Assembly (NCBI RefSeq): GCF_034259325.1
Contig: NZ_JAXIVS010000005.1
Span: 1-64,000, forward strand
Direction: 5' to 3'
DNA: 64,000 nt
From: Hyalangium ruber
GTDB taxonomy: Bacteria > Myxococcota > Myxococcia > Myxococcales > Myxococcaceae
In this document: positions 53,237-61,160 of the stretch, in pieces
How positions within the stretch are numbered: position 1 is the stretch's first letter
How the letters are laid out: each line of letters opens with the position of its first letter
Position numbers and translations under genes: made by a program
The notes under the pieces: model-generated
The model's input: only the letters and a program-made list of their open reading frames with translations
Told to the model about the DNA's origin: nothing
The model's database searches: none

Positions 53237-54424
53237 TCAGTTCCGAGCGTTCAGGAAGCTCTGCACGTTGCCGAGCTGAGACACGCCGTTGGAGACGTTG
53301 CCGAGCACGCGGGCCACGCGGCTGTTGGGCGCCACGGTGTTGGCCAGCTCCGAGCCGGAGGTGATGGCGCCGAGGATGTCGCCGTTGCGAGCGGCCGAAG
53401 CCGTCTGCAGCACCTGGTTGCCCCGGGTGGCCCAGTCCGCCACCTTGTTCAGCCCGTTGGCCACGCCGCCGGCCATGCCGCCGATGGAGTCCGCCACGCC
53501 GCGCGCGCCGCTGGCCACCGCGCCGAGCAGGCCGCTCCAGTCGCCGTTGCGCACCGCGGTGATGCCCGAGCTGACCGCCGTGGCGCCGCGCTGCACCGCC
53601 GTGGCGACGTTGGCCACCGTGCGGGCCACGCCCGCGGTCGCCTTGCCCGCGAGCGCGCCGGCACCACCCGCGATGGCGCCCGCCATGCCGGCGATGCCAC
53701 CCAGGATGTCACCCTTCTTGAAGGCGCTCACCGCGCTGATCACCGCGTTGGCCACGCGGGCGACCACGCCGATGGGGCCCGGAATGAAGCTGGCCACCTG
53801 CAGGGCGATCTTCCCGATCTTCTTCAGGGCGCTGCCCAGCTTGCTGAAGAAGCCCTTCTTGCGCTTGAACTTGATCTCCAGCTGACCGGTCCGCGCGTCG
53901 AGGTTGATCTTCGCCTCGTACTTCTTGCCGCCGATCTTGAACTTGAACTTCACCTTGCCGGGGTTCTTCAGCGAGTCGATCGCCTTATCGAAGGCGGCGT
54001 TGATCTCGCTCTCCTTGGCCTTGTTCAGGTGCTTGGCGTCGACGCCGAACTGCTGGAGGAAGGCCTTCTTGTCCTCGATCGACGACTGCTTGAGCGCATC
54101 GAGCTGCGCATGCGGGTTGGGGGGCGCCGCGGGAGCGGGCTCCGCCACGGCGAGGCCGTTGTTCACCGGCGCCGCGCCGCCCACGTCCTGGGAAGGAGCG
54201 GCCGCCGTCGTCTCGAAGCTGCTCGCCGTCTGCTGCTGGGAGGGAGCGGCCGTCGTCGTCTCGAAGCCACTCTGGTCCAGGGTGGAACGGAACTGCGCGC
54301 TCGAGTTGCTGGTACGGGAGGGGGCGACGGTGTTCTGCTGCGGAGGGGTAAGGGCCGTCGGCTGAGGGCCCAGGGTGCTGGGGCGAACGAAGCCGTCAGC
54401 GCGGTTGCGGATGGGGGAGGTCAT
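53237..54424 (-). CDS. Gly/Ala-rich hydrophobic-segment protein, effector-like, function unknown
   Basis: A 395-residue protein without a signal peptide. The first 110 residues are Thr/Ser/Pro/Gln-rich and disordered. Residues about 115-210 are helical and basic (KFKFKIGGKKYEAKINLDA, IKFKRKKGFFSKLGSALKK). The last 180 residues are low-complexity Gly/Ala/Val helices with a recurring motif GDxxGxxxxxASGA (GDILGGIAGMAGAIAGG, GDWSGLLGAVASGA, GDILGAITSGSEL). This build resembles membrane-inserting or secretion-dependent proteins. It is divergent from the HEMAH zincin with a mirrored leader; both start MTSP. No family was recognised. Confidence 0.65.
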   Translation of the reverse strand: MTSPIRNRADGFVRPSTLGPQPTALTPPQQNTVAPSRTSNSSAQFRSTLDQSGFETTTAAPSQQQTASSFETTAAAPSQDVGGAAPVNNGLAVAEPAPAAPPNPHAQLDALKQSSIEDKKAFLQQFGVDAKHLNKAKESEINAAFDKAIDSLKNPGKVKFKFKIGGKKYEAKINLDARTGQLEIKFKRKKGFFSKLGSALKKIGKIALQVASFIPGPIGVVARVANAVISAVSAFKKGDILGGIAGMAGAIAGGAGALAGKATAGVARTVANVATAVQRGATAVSSGITAVRNGDWSGLLGAVASGARGVADSIGGMAGGVANGLNKVADWATRGNQVLQTASAARNGDILGAITSGSELANTVAPNSRVARVLGNVSNGVSQLGNVQSFLNARN

Positions 54425-54433
54425 GGTCGACAA

Positions 54434-54534
54434 CTCCAGAGGGTCGAATAGGCGTACGTCGTTGGAGGAGTTTTCGGCACAGCCCTCGCCCAAGTTGCCA
54501 TATTGCCTGGTATTTTTTCGCCCACCCTCTGGAG
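54434..54534. repeat. Mirrored leader of the divergent MTSP pair
   Basis: CTCCAGAGGGT (54434-54444) and ACCCTCTGGAG (54524-54534) are perfect 11-base inverted repeats. Each arm includes the ribosome-binding GGAG of one gene, and the likeness continues through the start codons into MTSP. The 119-base region between starts must hold both promoters. Confidence 0.65.
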
Positions 54535-54543
54535 GAGCGACCC

Positions 54544-55323
54544 ATGACGTCGCCAACCTATGAGACTTTGGACGGTTCCACGCCGGAGATCACCCCGCTG
54601 GCGGCGGAGCACGGGAAGCGGCTTCCCCTGTCCGCCTTCACCTTGCTGACGGGCGGAGATGTTTTCGAGTCCCGCCAGGGCAAGCCTCCCCCGGAGGGCC
54701 CCGCGCGTGCCCGGGCGTACGTGAAGGCCAAGGTGACGATGGTGGCCCACGGCGCGCCGCCCGAGCAGCTCCAGCGCGTGGAGGGCGACATCGTCCGGCA
54801 GCTCTCGGGCAACCTGCAGCTCATCGGCCGGCTGGAGGCCTCACGGCCCGTGGCGATCGATCTCATTCCCCCCGGCCAGCCGATGGCGCGCTACGGCTAC
54901 CCCCGCTCCGTCTCGCCGCAGGCTGCGGGGCTCTTCTGGGATCACCCGGACTGGGAGCGGGCGCGCATCGCCCTGCGCCAGGACAAGCTGGCCCCCGAGC
55001 CGCACCTGGTCTTCCACGAGATGGCGCACGCCATCCAGGGGCTGGCCTTCACCCAGGAGGAGAACGAGCTGGTCTACCGGACCATGCTGCGCACCTACCG
55101 CAGCCGCGCCATGGTGGATGAGGTGTTCGCCCTCTACAGCGAGCGCGAGTTCATCCCCACGGTGACAGGGCACGACCTGCGCGCCCCGGGCGTGTACGGC
55201 ATGGCGCGGCAGCGCTGGAACGAGGAGCACGTCTTCACCCGCTTCGTGCGCAACCTCTACTTCCCCTACAAGCCGCTGGCGGGCCAGGGCTCGGGGAACA
55301 GGGCCTCCTCGTTCGAGGGCTGA
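54544..55323 (+). CDS. HExxH zinc metallopeptidase-like protein
   Basis: A 259-residue protein without a signal peptide. VFHEMAHAIQGL carries the zincin motif HEMAH (about 158-162); an acidic DEVFALYSEREF about 30 residues later offers the third ligand. The part before (ARIALRQDKLAPEPHLV) fits the upper strand of a zincin cleft. The N-terminal 70 residues look like a leader or binding region. GGAGGAG lies before ATG 54544. The pairing with the hydrophobic protein suggests a secreted or injected protease and partner, which is inference. Confidence 0.75.
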   Translation: MTSPTYETLDGSTPEITPLAAEHGKRLPLSAFTLLTGGDVFESRQGKPPPEGPARARAYVKAKVTMVAHGAPPEQLQRVEGDIVRQLSGNLQLIGRLEASRPVAIDLIPPGQPMARYGYPRSVSPQAAGLFWDHPDWERARIALRQDKLAPEPHLVFHEMAHAIQGLAFTQEENELVYRTMLRTYRSRAMVDEVFALYSEREFIPTVTGHDLRAPGVYGMARQRWNEEHVFTRFVRNLYFPYKPLAGQGSGNRASSFEG

Positions 55324-55385
55324 AGGCCGCCCCACCCCGAAACGTGGAGCCGGGCGCTCGCCTCCCGGGCCCCCCTTGACACTCC

Positions 55386-55436
55386 ATCCGCTATAACGGA
55401 TATATAGCTACATCCGTTTTGACGGACGTCTGTCCG
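55386..55436. promoter_or_regulatory. Tandem operators upstream of the XRE-cupin operon
   Basis: ATCCG-N6-CGGAT (55386-55401) is followed 26 bases on by ATCCG-N6-CGGAC (55412-55427). The latter's right half also makes CGGAC-GTCT-GTCCG (55423-55436). These lie in an AT-rich stretch (ATATATAGCTA) just before the small gene at 55453. They are good candidates for binding by the XRE-cupin protein itself. Confidence 0.55.
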
Positions 55437-55452
55437 ATAAAGAGGTTCTCCC

Positions 55453-55584
55453 ATGAACGCCGCCGTCATCGACCTGCAAGACTTCCGCAAGAAGCGCGAG
55501 GCCGAGCAGTGTCAGATGACGCGAGCCACCCCCGCTCGGCCGTGGATGCCGGTATGGGTGTGGGTGGTAGTCTGGCCGGTATGA
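55453..55584 (+). CDS. 43-residue small protein or leader peptide
   Basis: Starts MNAAVIDLQDFRKKREAEQ, a natural helical beginning with AGAGGTT upstream; the tail becomes Trp/Val-rich (WMPVWVWVVVWPV). Its stop TGA overlaps the ATG of the XRE-cupin gene as ATGA, which suggests coupled translation. It is either a short leader gene or the 5' end of a formerly longer gene whose reading frame was cut short. Confidence 0.5.
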   Translation: MNAAVIDLQDFRKKREAEQCQMTRATPARPWMPVWVWVVVWPV

Positions 55585-56348
55585 AGTCGGTACGGGAGAA
55601 CAGCGGACGCAAAGGCCGAAGCGGTCCACCACGCCGCAAGAGTGCCGGGCCCGAGGCCTCGGCACCCGCGGACGTGTCCCCCGAGTCTTCTTCCGAGGAG
55701 CTCCTCTCGACGCGATCCCCCGCCATGCCTCCCGCCCCTGGCGACGAGGCGTGGGCGTACGAGGTGGCACACCCAGATGCCGACCAGGACATGGCACCCG
55801 TGGTGGGCCGCAACCTGAGGAGGCTGCGCATGCAGCGCGGCCTGTCGCTCGAGCGGCTGTCCAAGGCCTCGGGCGTAAGCCGGGCGATGCTCGGGCAGAT
55901 CGAGCTGGGCCAGAGCGCGCCCACCATCAACGTGCTGTGGAAGATCGCCCGGGCGCTGGACCTGCCGTTCTCGGCGCTGATCAGCAACACGGGTGGCACG
56001 GGCACGCGGCTGATGCGCGCGCAGCAAGCCAAGCGGCTCACCTCGCATGACGGGCGTTTCGCCTCCCGGGCGCTCTTCCCGTTCGACGAGCCGCGGCGGG
56101 TGGAGTTCTACGAGCTGACCTTGAGGACCCAGAGCGAGGAGCGGGCCGACGCCCACCCTCCTGGCACGCTGGAGAACCTGATCGTCACCCGGGGCACGCT
56201 GGAGATGGAGATTGGCGCCGAGCGCCACGTGCTTGCCCCGGGGGACGCCATCCTCTTCGAGGCGGACAAGCCCCACGTCTACCGGAACGTGGGGCAGGAC
56301 GATCTCACCATGTACCTGGTGATGACGTACGCCGAAGAGGTGGGCTGA
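55581..56348 (+). CDS. XRE-family regulator with C-terminal cupin domain
   Basis: A 255-residue protein: a Ser/Pro/Ala-rich N-terminal extension (about 1-70), a Cro/C1-type HTH (NLRRLRMQRGLSLERLSKAS, SRAMLGQIELGQSAPTINVLWK; partly quoted) and a cupin (about 170-250; HPPGTLENLIVTRGTLEMEI, APGDAILFEADKPHVYRN). This is the well-known architecture of regulators that sense a small ligand or metal through the cupin. Tandem inverted repeats upstream suggest autoregulation. It is convergent with the methionine-rich gene, one base between the stops. Confidence 0.9.
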   Translation: MKSVRENSGRKGRSGPPRRKSAGPEASAPADVSPESSSEELLSTRSPAMPPAPGDEAWAYEVAHPDADQDMAPVVGRNLRRLRMQRGLSLERLSKASGVSRAMLGQIELGQSAPTINVLWKIARALDLPFSALISNTGGTGTRLMRAQQAKRLTSHDGRFASRALFPFDEPRRVEFYELTLRTQSEERADAHPPGTLENLIVTRGTLEMEIGAERHVLAPGDAILFEADKPHVYRNVGQDDLTMYLVMTYAEEVG

Positions 56349-56349
56349 G

Positions 56350-56814
56350 CTACTTCGACATGCACATCATCATGGGCATGCCGTTGCACATCATCATCAT
56401 CGGCGCGCCCATGGCCATCATGCTGGTCATGGCGTCGCAGCACTCCTTCATCATCGCCATGTCCTGACCTTCCATCGGCATCATCTTGCACATCATGCCG
56501 TCCTTGGTCATCTCGCAGGTCATGCGGCACATCATCGGCGCCATCTGACGCATCATCATCGGCATCTGCATCATCATCGGCATGCCGCCCATCATGTTCA
56601 TGGGCATCATCCCGCCCATCATCATGGGGTTCATGCCGCCCATCATGTTCATGGGCATCATCCCGCCCATCATCGGGTTCATGCCCATCATGTTCATGGG
56701 CATCATCCCGCCCATCATGTTCATGGGCATCATCCCGCCCATCATCGGATTCATGCCCATCATCGGCATGTTCTGGTTGGGCATGTTCATGGGCATGGCG
56801 TTCGCGGTCATCAT
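56350..56814 (-). CDS. Methionine-rich (about 47% Met) small protein
   Basis: A 154-residue protein with 72 methionines by my count, plus seven cysteines in the C-terminal third. Residues about 17-75 are repeats of GGMMPMNMMGG; later come MMCRMTCEM, MMCKMMPMEG, KECCDAM and MMMCMSK. It is a real gene: GGGAGGAG lies eight bases before ATG 56814, and the repeat sequence is kept in frame with no stops. It has no signal peptide. Met/Cys-rich proteins can bind copper(I) or silver or soak up oxidants; which applies here is unknown. An aquaporin gene lies upstream on the same strand. Confidence 0.75.
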   Translation of the reverse strand: MMTANAMPMNMPNQNMPMMGMNPMMGGMMPMNMMGGMMPMNMMGMNPMMGGMMPMNMMGGMNPMMMGGMMPMNMMGGMPMMMQMPMMMRQMAPMMCRMTCEMTKDGMMCKMMPMEGQDMAMMKECCDAMTSMMAMGAPMMMMCNGMPMMMCMSK

Positions 56815-57041
56815 TTGTGGGCTCCTCCCGGCATCGCCGGAGTGAAGAAAGCGTCCCAGGGATAGAGCACCCGCACCGATACTTCGATTGAACCGTGGGG
56901 CATTGCTTCGCTTTCCTCCAAGGCAGCGGAGGCACTCCCCTTCGGAGCGGAGGATTGGCTGGCTGGGACGGATACCCGTCTGCTGGCGCGGACGGAGGCG
57001 TCACGCGGTGGACGGACGCCTCCTGTCACGAACCCAGCACT

Positions 57042-57860
57042 TCATGGACTCTCGGCCGGACGCTGAGGAGCGACCCGCTCGGCTCGCTCGCTCTCCAGAG
57101 CCTGCTCGGCCCGAGCGGCGGGGATCTCCACCGCCGGGCGATGGACCGTGCGGTAGACAGCCGCCGCCAGCCCTCCGCCCAGCAGCGGCGCGACGATGAA
57201 CAGCCAGAGTTGCTGTAACGCCCAGCCACCGACGAAGACCGCGGGCCCCAGGCTGCGCGCGGGGTTCACCGAGGTGTTCGTGAGGGGAATGCCCACCAGG
57301 TGGATCAGCGTGAGCACGAGGCCGATCGCCAGGCCCGCGAAGCCCACGGGCGCCCGAGCATCCGTGGCCCCCAGCACGGTCAACACCAGGAGGAAGGTGA
57401 GGACGACCTCGGCCAGGAAGGCCGTGCCCGCCCCGTAGTTGCCCGGCGAGTGAGCGTCGAACCCGTTGGCTCCCAGCCCCTGAGCCACGGCCGAGTAGCC
57501 CTCCGGGCCCCCCTTCGCCATCAGGAGCACGATGCCCGCCGCCATGATTGCCCCCACGCACTGAGCGATGAGGTAGCCGGGGACGTGTCGGCGCTCGATC
57601 TTCCCGCAGAGCATCAGTCCCACCGTCACCGCGGGGTTGATGTGGCAGCCCGAGATGGGACCGATGGCATAGACCATCGCCAGCAGCGACAGCCCGAACG
57701 CGAAGGAGACGCCCAGGAAGCCGATGCGATCACCCGCCAGGACGGCCGCGCCCACGCCTCCGATGACCAGGACGAAGGTCCCGACCAGCTCGGCCAGATA
57801 CCGACGCATCGCCTCGCTGCTCCTCGACCGAGCAGCCACCTTCACAGGGGGGTTCGCCAT
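57042..57860 (-). CDS. aqpZ: Aquaporin (AqpZ-like MIP channel)
   Basis: A 272-residue MIP protein with six helices and both pore loops: GCHINPAVTVG and TSVNPARSLGP (NPA motifs). Helix 1 begins YLAELVGTFVLVIGG. The selectivity-filter pattern (HINPA context with an Arg after the second NPA) fits a water-selective AqpZ. ATG 57860 was chosen with GGTGAGG upstream; ATG 57809 at MRRYLAEL would give the usual short N-terminus. The Met-rich gene is 227 bases downstream. Confidence 0.88.
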   Translation of the reverse strand: MANPPVKVAARSRSSEAMRRYLAELVGTFVLVIGGVGAAVLAGDRIGFLGVSFAFGLSLLAMVYAIGPISGCHINPAVTVGLMLCGKIERRHVPGYLIAQCVGAIMAAGIVLLMAKGGPEGYSAVAQGLGANGFDAHSPGNYGAGTAFLAEVVLTFLLVLTVLGATDARAPVGFAGLAIGLVLTLIHLVGIPLTNTSVNPARSLGPAVFVGGWALQQLWLFIVAPLLGGGLAAAVYRTVHRPAVEIPAARAEQALESERAERVAPQRPAESP

Positions 57861-58017
57861 GGCCAGCCTCACCGGCGGAGCGCCCAGGACTGAGGCGTCT
57901 CCACCACAAGAGTTCACTGCTCGTGACACTGCTCATGCATGTCCCGCAGGCAATTGCCCGCAGGGACCAGGCCCGACCGTCTATACTCGCGACGTTCGGA
58001 AGGTCGGGTTTCGTCTC

Positions 58018-59736
58018 ATGCATGGCCGTCGCGTCCTCTCTCCAGTCCTCCTCCTCGGCGCCGGAACCGGCGAAGCCACTTGCGGAATCCTCTATCTCGC
58101 GGGCTACCTGCGACGAGGAGGGATCGAGGCCTTCGTCCGGCTCTACGACGGGGACGAATCCGAGGACGAGGTCGTCCGCTCGCTCGAAGCCCTGGTGGCC
58201 CGCGTGCGGCCCCGGCTCGTCGGTATCAGCCTCAAGTGGTTCCACCACATCCACCGCGCGCTGCTCCTGGCTCGGACGCTGCGCAAGATCGACCCCGAGA
58301 TCCGAATCGTCGTGGGCGGCAACAGCGCGTCGTACTGGTGGCGGGAGCTGAACGCGTTCGATTGCATCGACCACATCGTCCTGGGCGACGGCGAGCTGCC
58401 GCTGCTGGCGCTCTGCCAGGGCGATCCCTCCCCTCCCAACTGCGTCACCCGGGATCCGGACGGCAGCCCGCGGCGGTTGCCCCTGGCGTACGTGCAAGGC
58501 GCCAAGAACAGCGAAGACATCTACTACTCGCACTTCAACGACATCTTCCTGAGTCAGCAGGATCGCCACGCCTTCTCGGGGTGGGTCGCTCCCGGCAAGG
58601 GGTGCGGCGAGAACTGCCTCTATTGCGGCGGGGCTCGTGGCAACCAGAAGGCGGCGTTCGGACGCGCGAAGCCGTTCCTGCGGTCCGAGGAGAGCGTGCG
58701 CCGCGACCACCAGGAGATCGCCCACCAGACGTGGCAGATGCGCTACGACTTCTCGGGTAGCTCGGCGGAGTTCCTGCAAAGCACCTGGGCGGGAGTCGAT
58801 CTCTCACGCCACTCCTGCACGTATTTCCTGTGGGGAGTGGCCCGGATCGAGCTCATCGACGCGCTGGCCCGGACCTTCGAGAAGGTCTACATGGTGCTCG
58901 ACATCGGTTGCTTCTCGGAGCAGCAGCGGCTCGAGCAGATGCGGCGCGGCCTGCTCAAGCCATGTGCAACGGACCAGGAGCTGCTGAAGCTCATCGACAG
59001 CTGCCGGCGCCATCCGAACCTGGGTATCGAGATCTCCGGAATCGCGGGCCTCCCCTTCGCCAGCGCCGCCACGCTCGAAGAGGAAGTCCGCCTCGTGGAG
59101 CGCGTGATCAGCCTCGACTGCGTGGTGGGCTACCAGCGACTCGAAGCGCAGCCCGGTGCGCTCGTCACCGAGCACCCCGCGCGGTTCGACATGGAGACCG
59201 AAGCGCGAACGTTCACGGAGTTCCTCGACTACTTCGAGCGACGCGAGCCCGGCGACGTGTCGGTGCCGATGCTGCGCTTCCGCGACGCGGCGCTCGAGAA
59301 AGCGGTGCAGCGCACGTCGGATCACGTGGATTCCCTCGCATGGAAGCACCGAGACGCGAGGCGAAGGATCGCGATCAACGGCCGTACGCGCCTGCGGAAC
59401 ACCGCCCCCTCGACGCTCCGGTTCAAGCTCGGCGATTGGTTGGGACACCACCGGGTTCCGGCGAAGGTGGCGCAGGAACAGGTGACCGTCGTGCGGTCCA
59501 TCGACGGCACAGGCCTGGCTTGCGCACCCTCGGTCAGCCCGCGAAGGTTCACCGACCCGACGCTGGATCAGGGCGAGGACGGCAGGATTCTCCTGAGCAC
59601 CCTGGCTGCCTTCGAGCAACCGACGACGGTCGCCAGCGCGGTGACGCAGTTGGGAGCGAAGGTGAAGCTCGACCCGAACTCGGCGCGAGAGGTCATCGAC
59701 CATCTCGTTGACGGACGCTTCCTGCAGCCGGCGTGA
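58018..59736 (+). CDS. B12-binding-domain radical SAM protein
   Basis: A 572-residue protein. An N-terminal Rossmann region (about 5-140) resembles the cobalamin-binding domain (VLLLGAGTGEATCGILYLAGYL, LVGISLKWFHHIH, IVVGGNSA; partly quoted). The radical SAM core has GKGCGENCLYCGG (C about 196, 200, 203). The C-terminal 60 residues (LLSTLAAFEQPTTVASAVTQ ... EVIDHLVDGRFL) look like a small winged-helix or PqqD-like tail. Substrate unknown; such enzymes methylate or rearrange unactivated carbons. The start at 58018 is uncertain, as the frame is open upstream. It is divergent from aqpZ. Confidence 0.8.
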   Translation: MHGRRVLSPVLLLGAGTGEATCGILYLAGYLRRGGIEAFVRLYDGDESEDEVVRSLEALVARVRPRLVGISLKWFHHIHRALLLARTLRKIDPEIRIVVGGNSASYWWRELNAFDCIDHIVLGDGELPLLALCQGDPSPPNCVTRDPDGSPRRLPLAYVQGAKNSEDIYYSHFNDIFLSQQDRHAFSGWVAPGKGCGENCLYCGGARGNQKAAFGRAKPFLRSEESVRRDHQEIAHQTWQMRYDFSGSSAEFLQSTWAGVDLSRHSCTYFLWGVARIELIDALARTFEKVYMVLDIGCFSEQQRLEQMRRGLLKPCATDQELLKLIDSCRRHPNLGIEISGIAGLPFASAATLEEEVRLVERVISLDCVVGYQRLEAQPGALVTEHPARFDMETEARTFTEFLDYFERREPGDVSVPMLRFRDAALEKAVQRTSDHVDSLAWKHRDARRRIAINGRTRLRNTAPSTLRFKLGDWLGHHRVPAKVAQEQVTVVRSIDGTGLACAPSVSPRRFTDPTLDQGEDGRILLSTLAAFEQPTTVASAVTQLGAKVKLDPNSAREVIDHLVDGRFLQPA

Positions 59737-59763
59737 GGCCGTGCAGCCCCGTAGGGCACATGC

Positions 59764-61041
59764 CTACCCCTGCCGCTTGCGCGTGGGGCTCTGTGCCGCG
59801 GCCGCTGCCTCCCGCAGCTTGTCCTTCTTGCTCTTGCGCTTGCCCTTCACGCCGCCCTGCGGGTCCAGCACCGGCGGGGCGAGCTCGGTCGGCTCGAGCC
59901 CCGCGAGGCGCTCGCGCGGGAGCTTGAGGTGGTGACGGCGCTCGATGAGGCGGAAGTGGGCCTCGGTGCTCGGGGTAACGAAGCTGACCGCCACACCGGA
60001 CTGTCCCGCGCGGCCCGTGCGCCCGATGCGGTGCAGGTAATCCACGGTGGAGCGCGGCAGATCGTAGTTCACCACCGCTGGCAGCCGCTCGATGTCCAGA
60101 CCGCGGGCAGCCACGTCCGTGGCGACGAGCACCTTCACGCGTTGGGCCTGGAAGTCCGCGAGCGCCTGCGTGCGCGCGCCCTGGCTCAACTCACCGTGCA
60201 GCGCCGCCGCGAGGATGCCGGCGCGATTCAGCTTCAGCGCGACGTGGTCAGCGCCATGGCGGCTCGCCACGAAGACGAGGACGTGGGACCACGCATGCGT
60301 CTCGATGAGCCGGCGCAGCAGCGGCGTGCGCTTGTCCGTGTCCACCTCGATGGCGCGCTGCTCGATGGTGCCCAGGGCCTCGGGCGTGTCGGCGGGCGGC
60401 TCGGAGGAGTCCACGCTAACGCGGGTGGGCTCGTGAAGGAGCTGCGCCGCGAGCGTCTGAACCGCCTGCGGAAAGGTCGCGGAGAAGAGCAGGTTCTGCC
60501 TGCGGGCGGGCAGCAACTCCAGGAGGCGCGTGAGCTCCTCGGAGAAGCCTAGCGAGAGGAGCCGGTCCGCCTCGTCGAGCACCAGTGTCTCCACCGAGGA
60601 GAGCCGCAGCGCATTCTGCTTCACGAGGTCCAGCGCGCGTCCGGGCGTCGCCACCACCAGGTCGGCGCCACCACGCAGCGCCATCATCTGGGGGTTGATC
60701 GAGACGCCGCCCACCGCGAGACAGGTCTTCAGCGGCCTCGGCAGATAGCGCCCATAGCGGCCAATCGCCTCGGAGATCTGCGCGGCGAGCTCGCGCGTGG
60801 GGACGAGCACCAGGGCGCGCACCTGTCTCGGGGCCCGGCCCGGGTGCGCACTCAGGGCGTGCAGGAGGGGCAGGACGAACGCGGCGGTCTTCCCTGAGCC
60901 CGTCCGCGCGCAGGCCCACACGTCGCGGCCCCGCAGCACCGCGGGGATGGCCTCGCGCTGGACCGGCGTGGGCGCGCCATAGCCGAGGTCGGCCACGGCA
61001 CGGGCGAGCGGCTCCGAGAGGCCGAGGGAAGTGAAGGTCAT
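59764..61041 (-). CDS. rhlE: DEAD-box ATP-dependent RNA helicase (RhlE-like)
   Basis: A 425-residue helicase with the Q-motif (GYGAPTPVQREAIP), motif I ARTGSGKT (about 45-52), Ia PTRELAAQ, II DEAD, III SAT, and VI HRIGRTGRAG. The C-terminal tail is Lys/Arg-rich (GKRKSKKDKL), as in RhlE-type proteins. It unwinds short RNA duplexes, typically in ribosome assembly or RNA decay and cold response. Its gene is divergent from hflX. Confidence 0.9.
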   Translation of the reverse strand: MTFTSLGLSEPLARAVADLGYGAPTPVQREAIPAVLRGRDVWACARTGSGKTAAFVLPLLHALSAHPGRAPRQVRALVLVPTRELAAQISEAIGRYGRYLPRPLKTCLAVGGVSINPQMMALRGGADLVVATPGRALDLVKQNALRLSSVETLVLDEADRLLSLGFSEELTRLLELLPARRQNLLFSATFPQAVQTLAAQLLHEPTRVSVDSSEPPADTPEALGTIEQRAIEVDTDKRTPLLRRLIETHAWSHVLVFVASRHGADHVALKLNRAGILAAALHGELSQGARTQALADFQAQRVKVLVATDVAARGLDIERLPAVVNYDLPRSTVDYLHRIGRTGRAGQSGVAVSFVTPSTEAHFRLIERRHHLKLPRERLAGLEPTELAPPVLDPQGGVKGKRKSKKDKLREAAAAAQSPTRKRQG

Positions 61042-61160
61042 GGACTGGGGGGCTCGGGTGACAAGAGGGGCGCGGAGACTATCCCGCCCACGCCTCCGAT
61101 GGCACCCAGGCGGGCAAGCGCTCGGAGTTTTGCCAGAGGGCCTCGGGCGGCGCAGGTGTT

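Noticed and set aside
56580-56790. Short-period DNA repeats (CATCATGTTCATGGGCATCA type) that could suggest a CRISPR or satellite
   Set aside because: The repeats stay in frame and encode the GGMMPMNM units of the Met-rich protein; there are no unique spacers of constant length.
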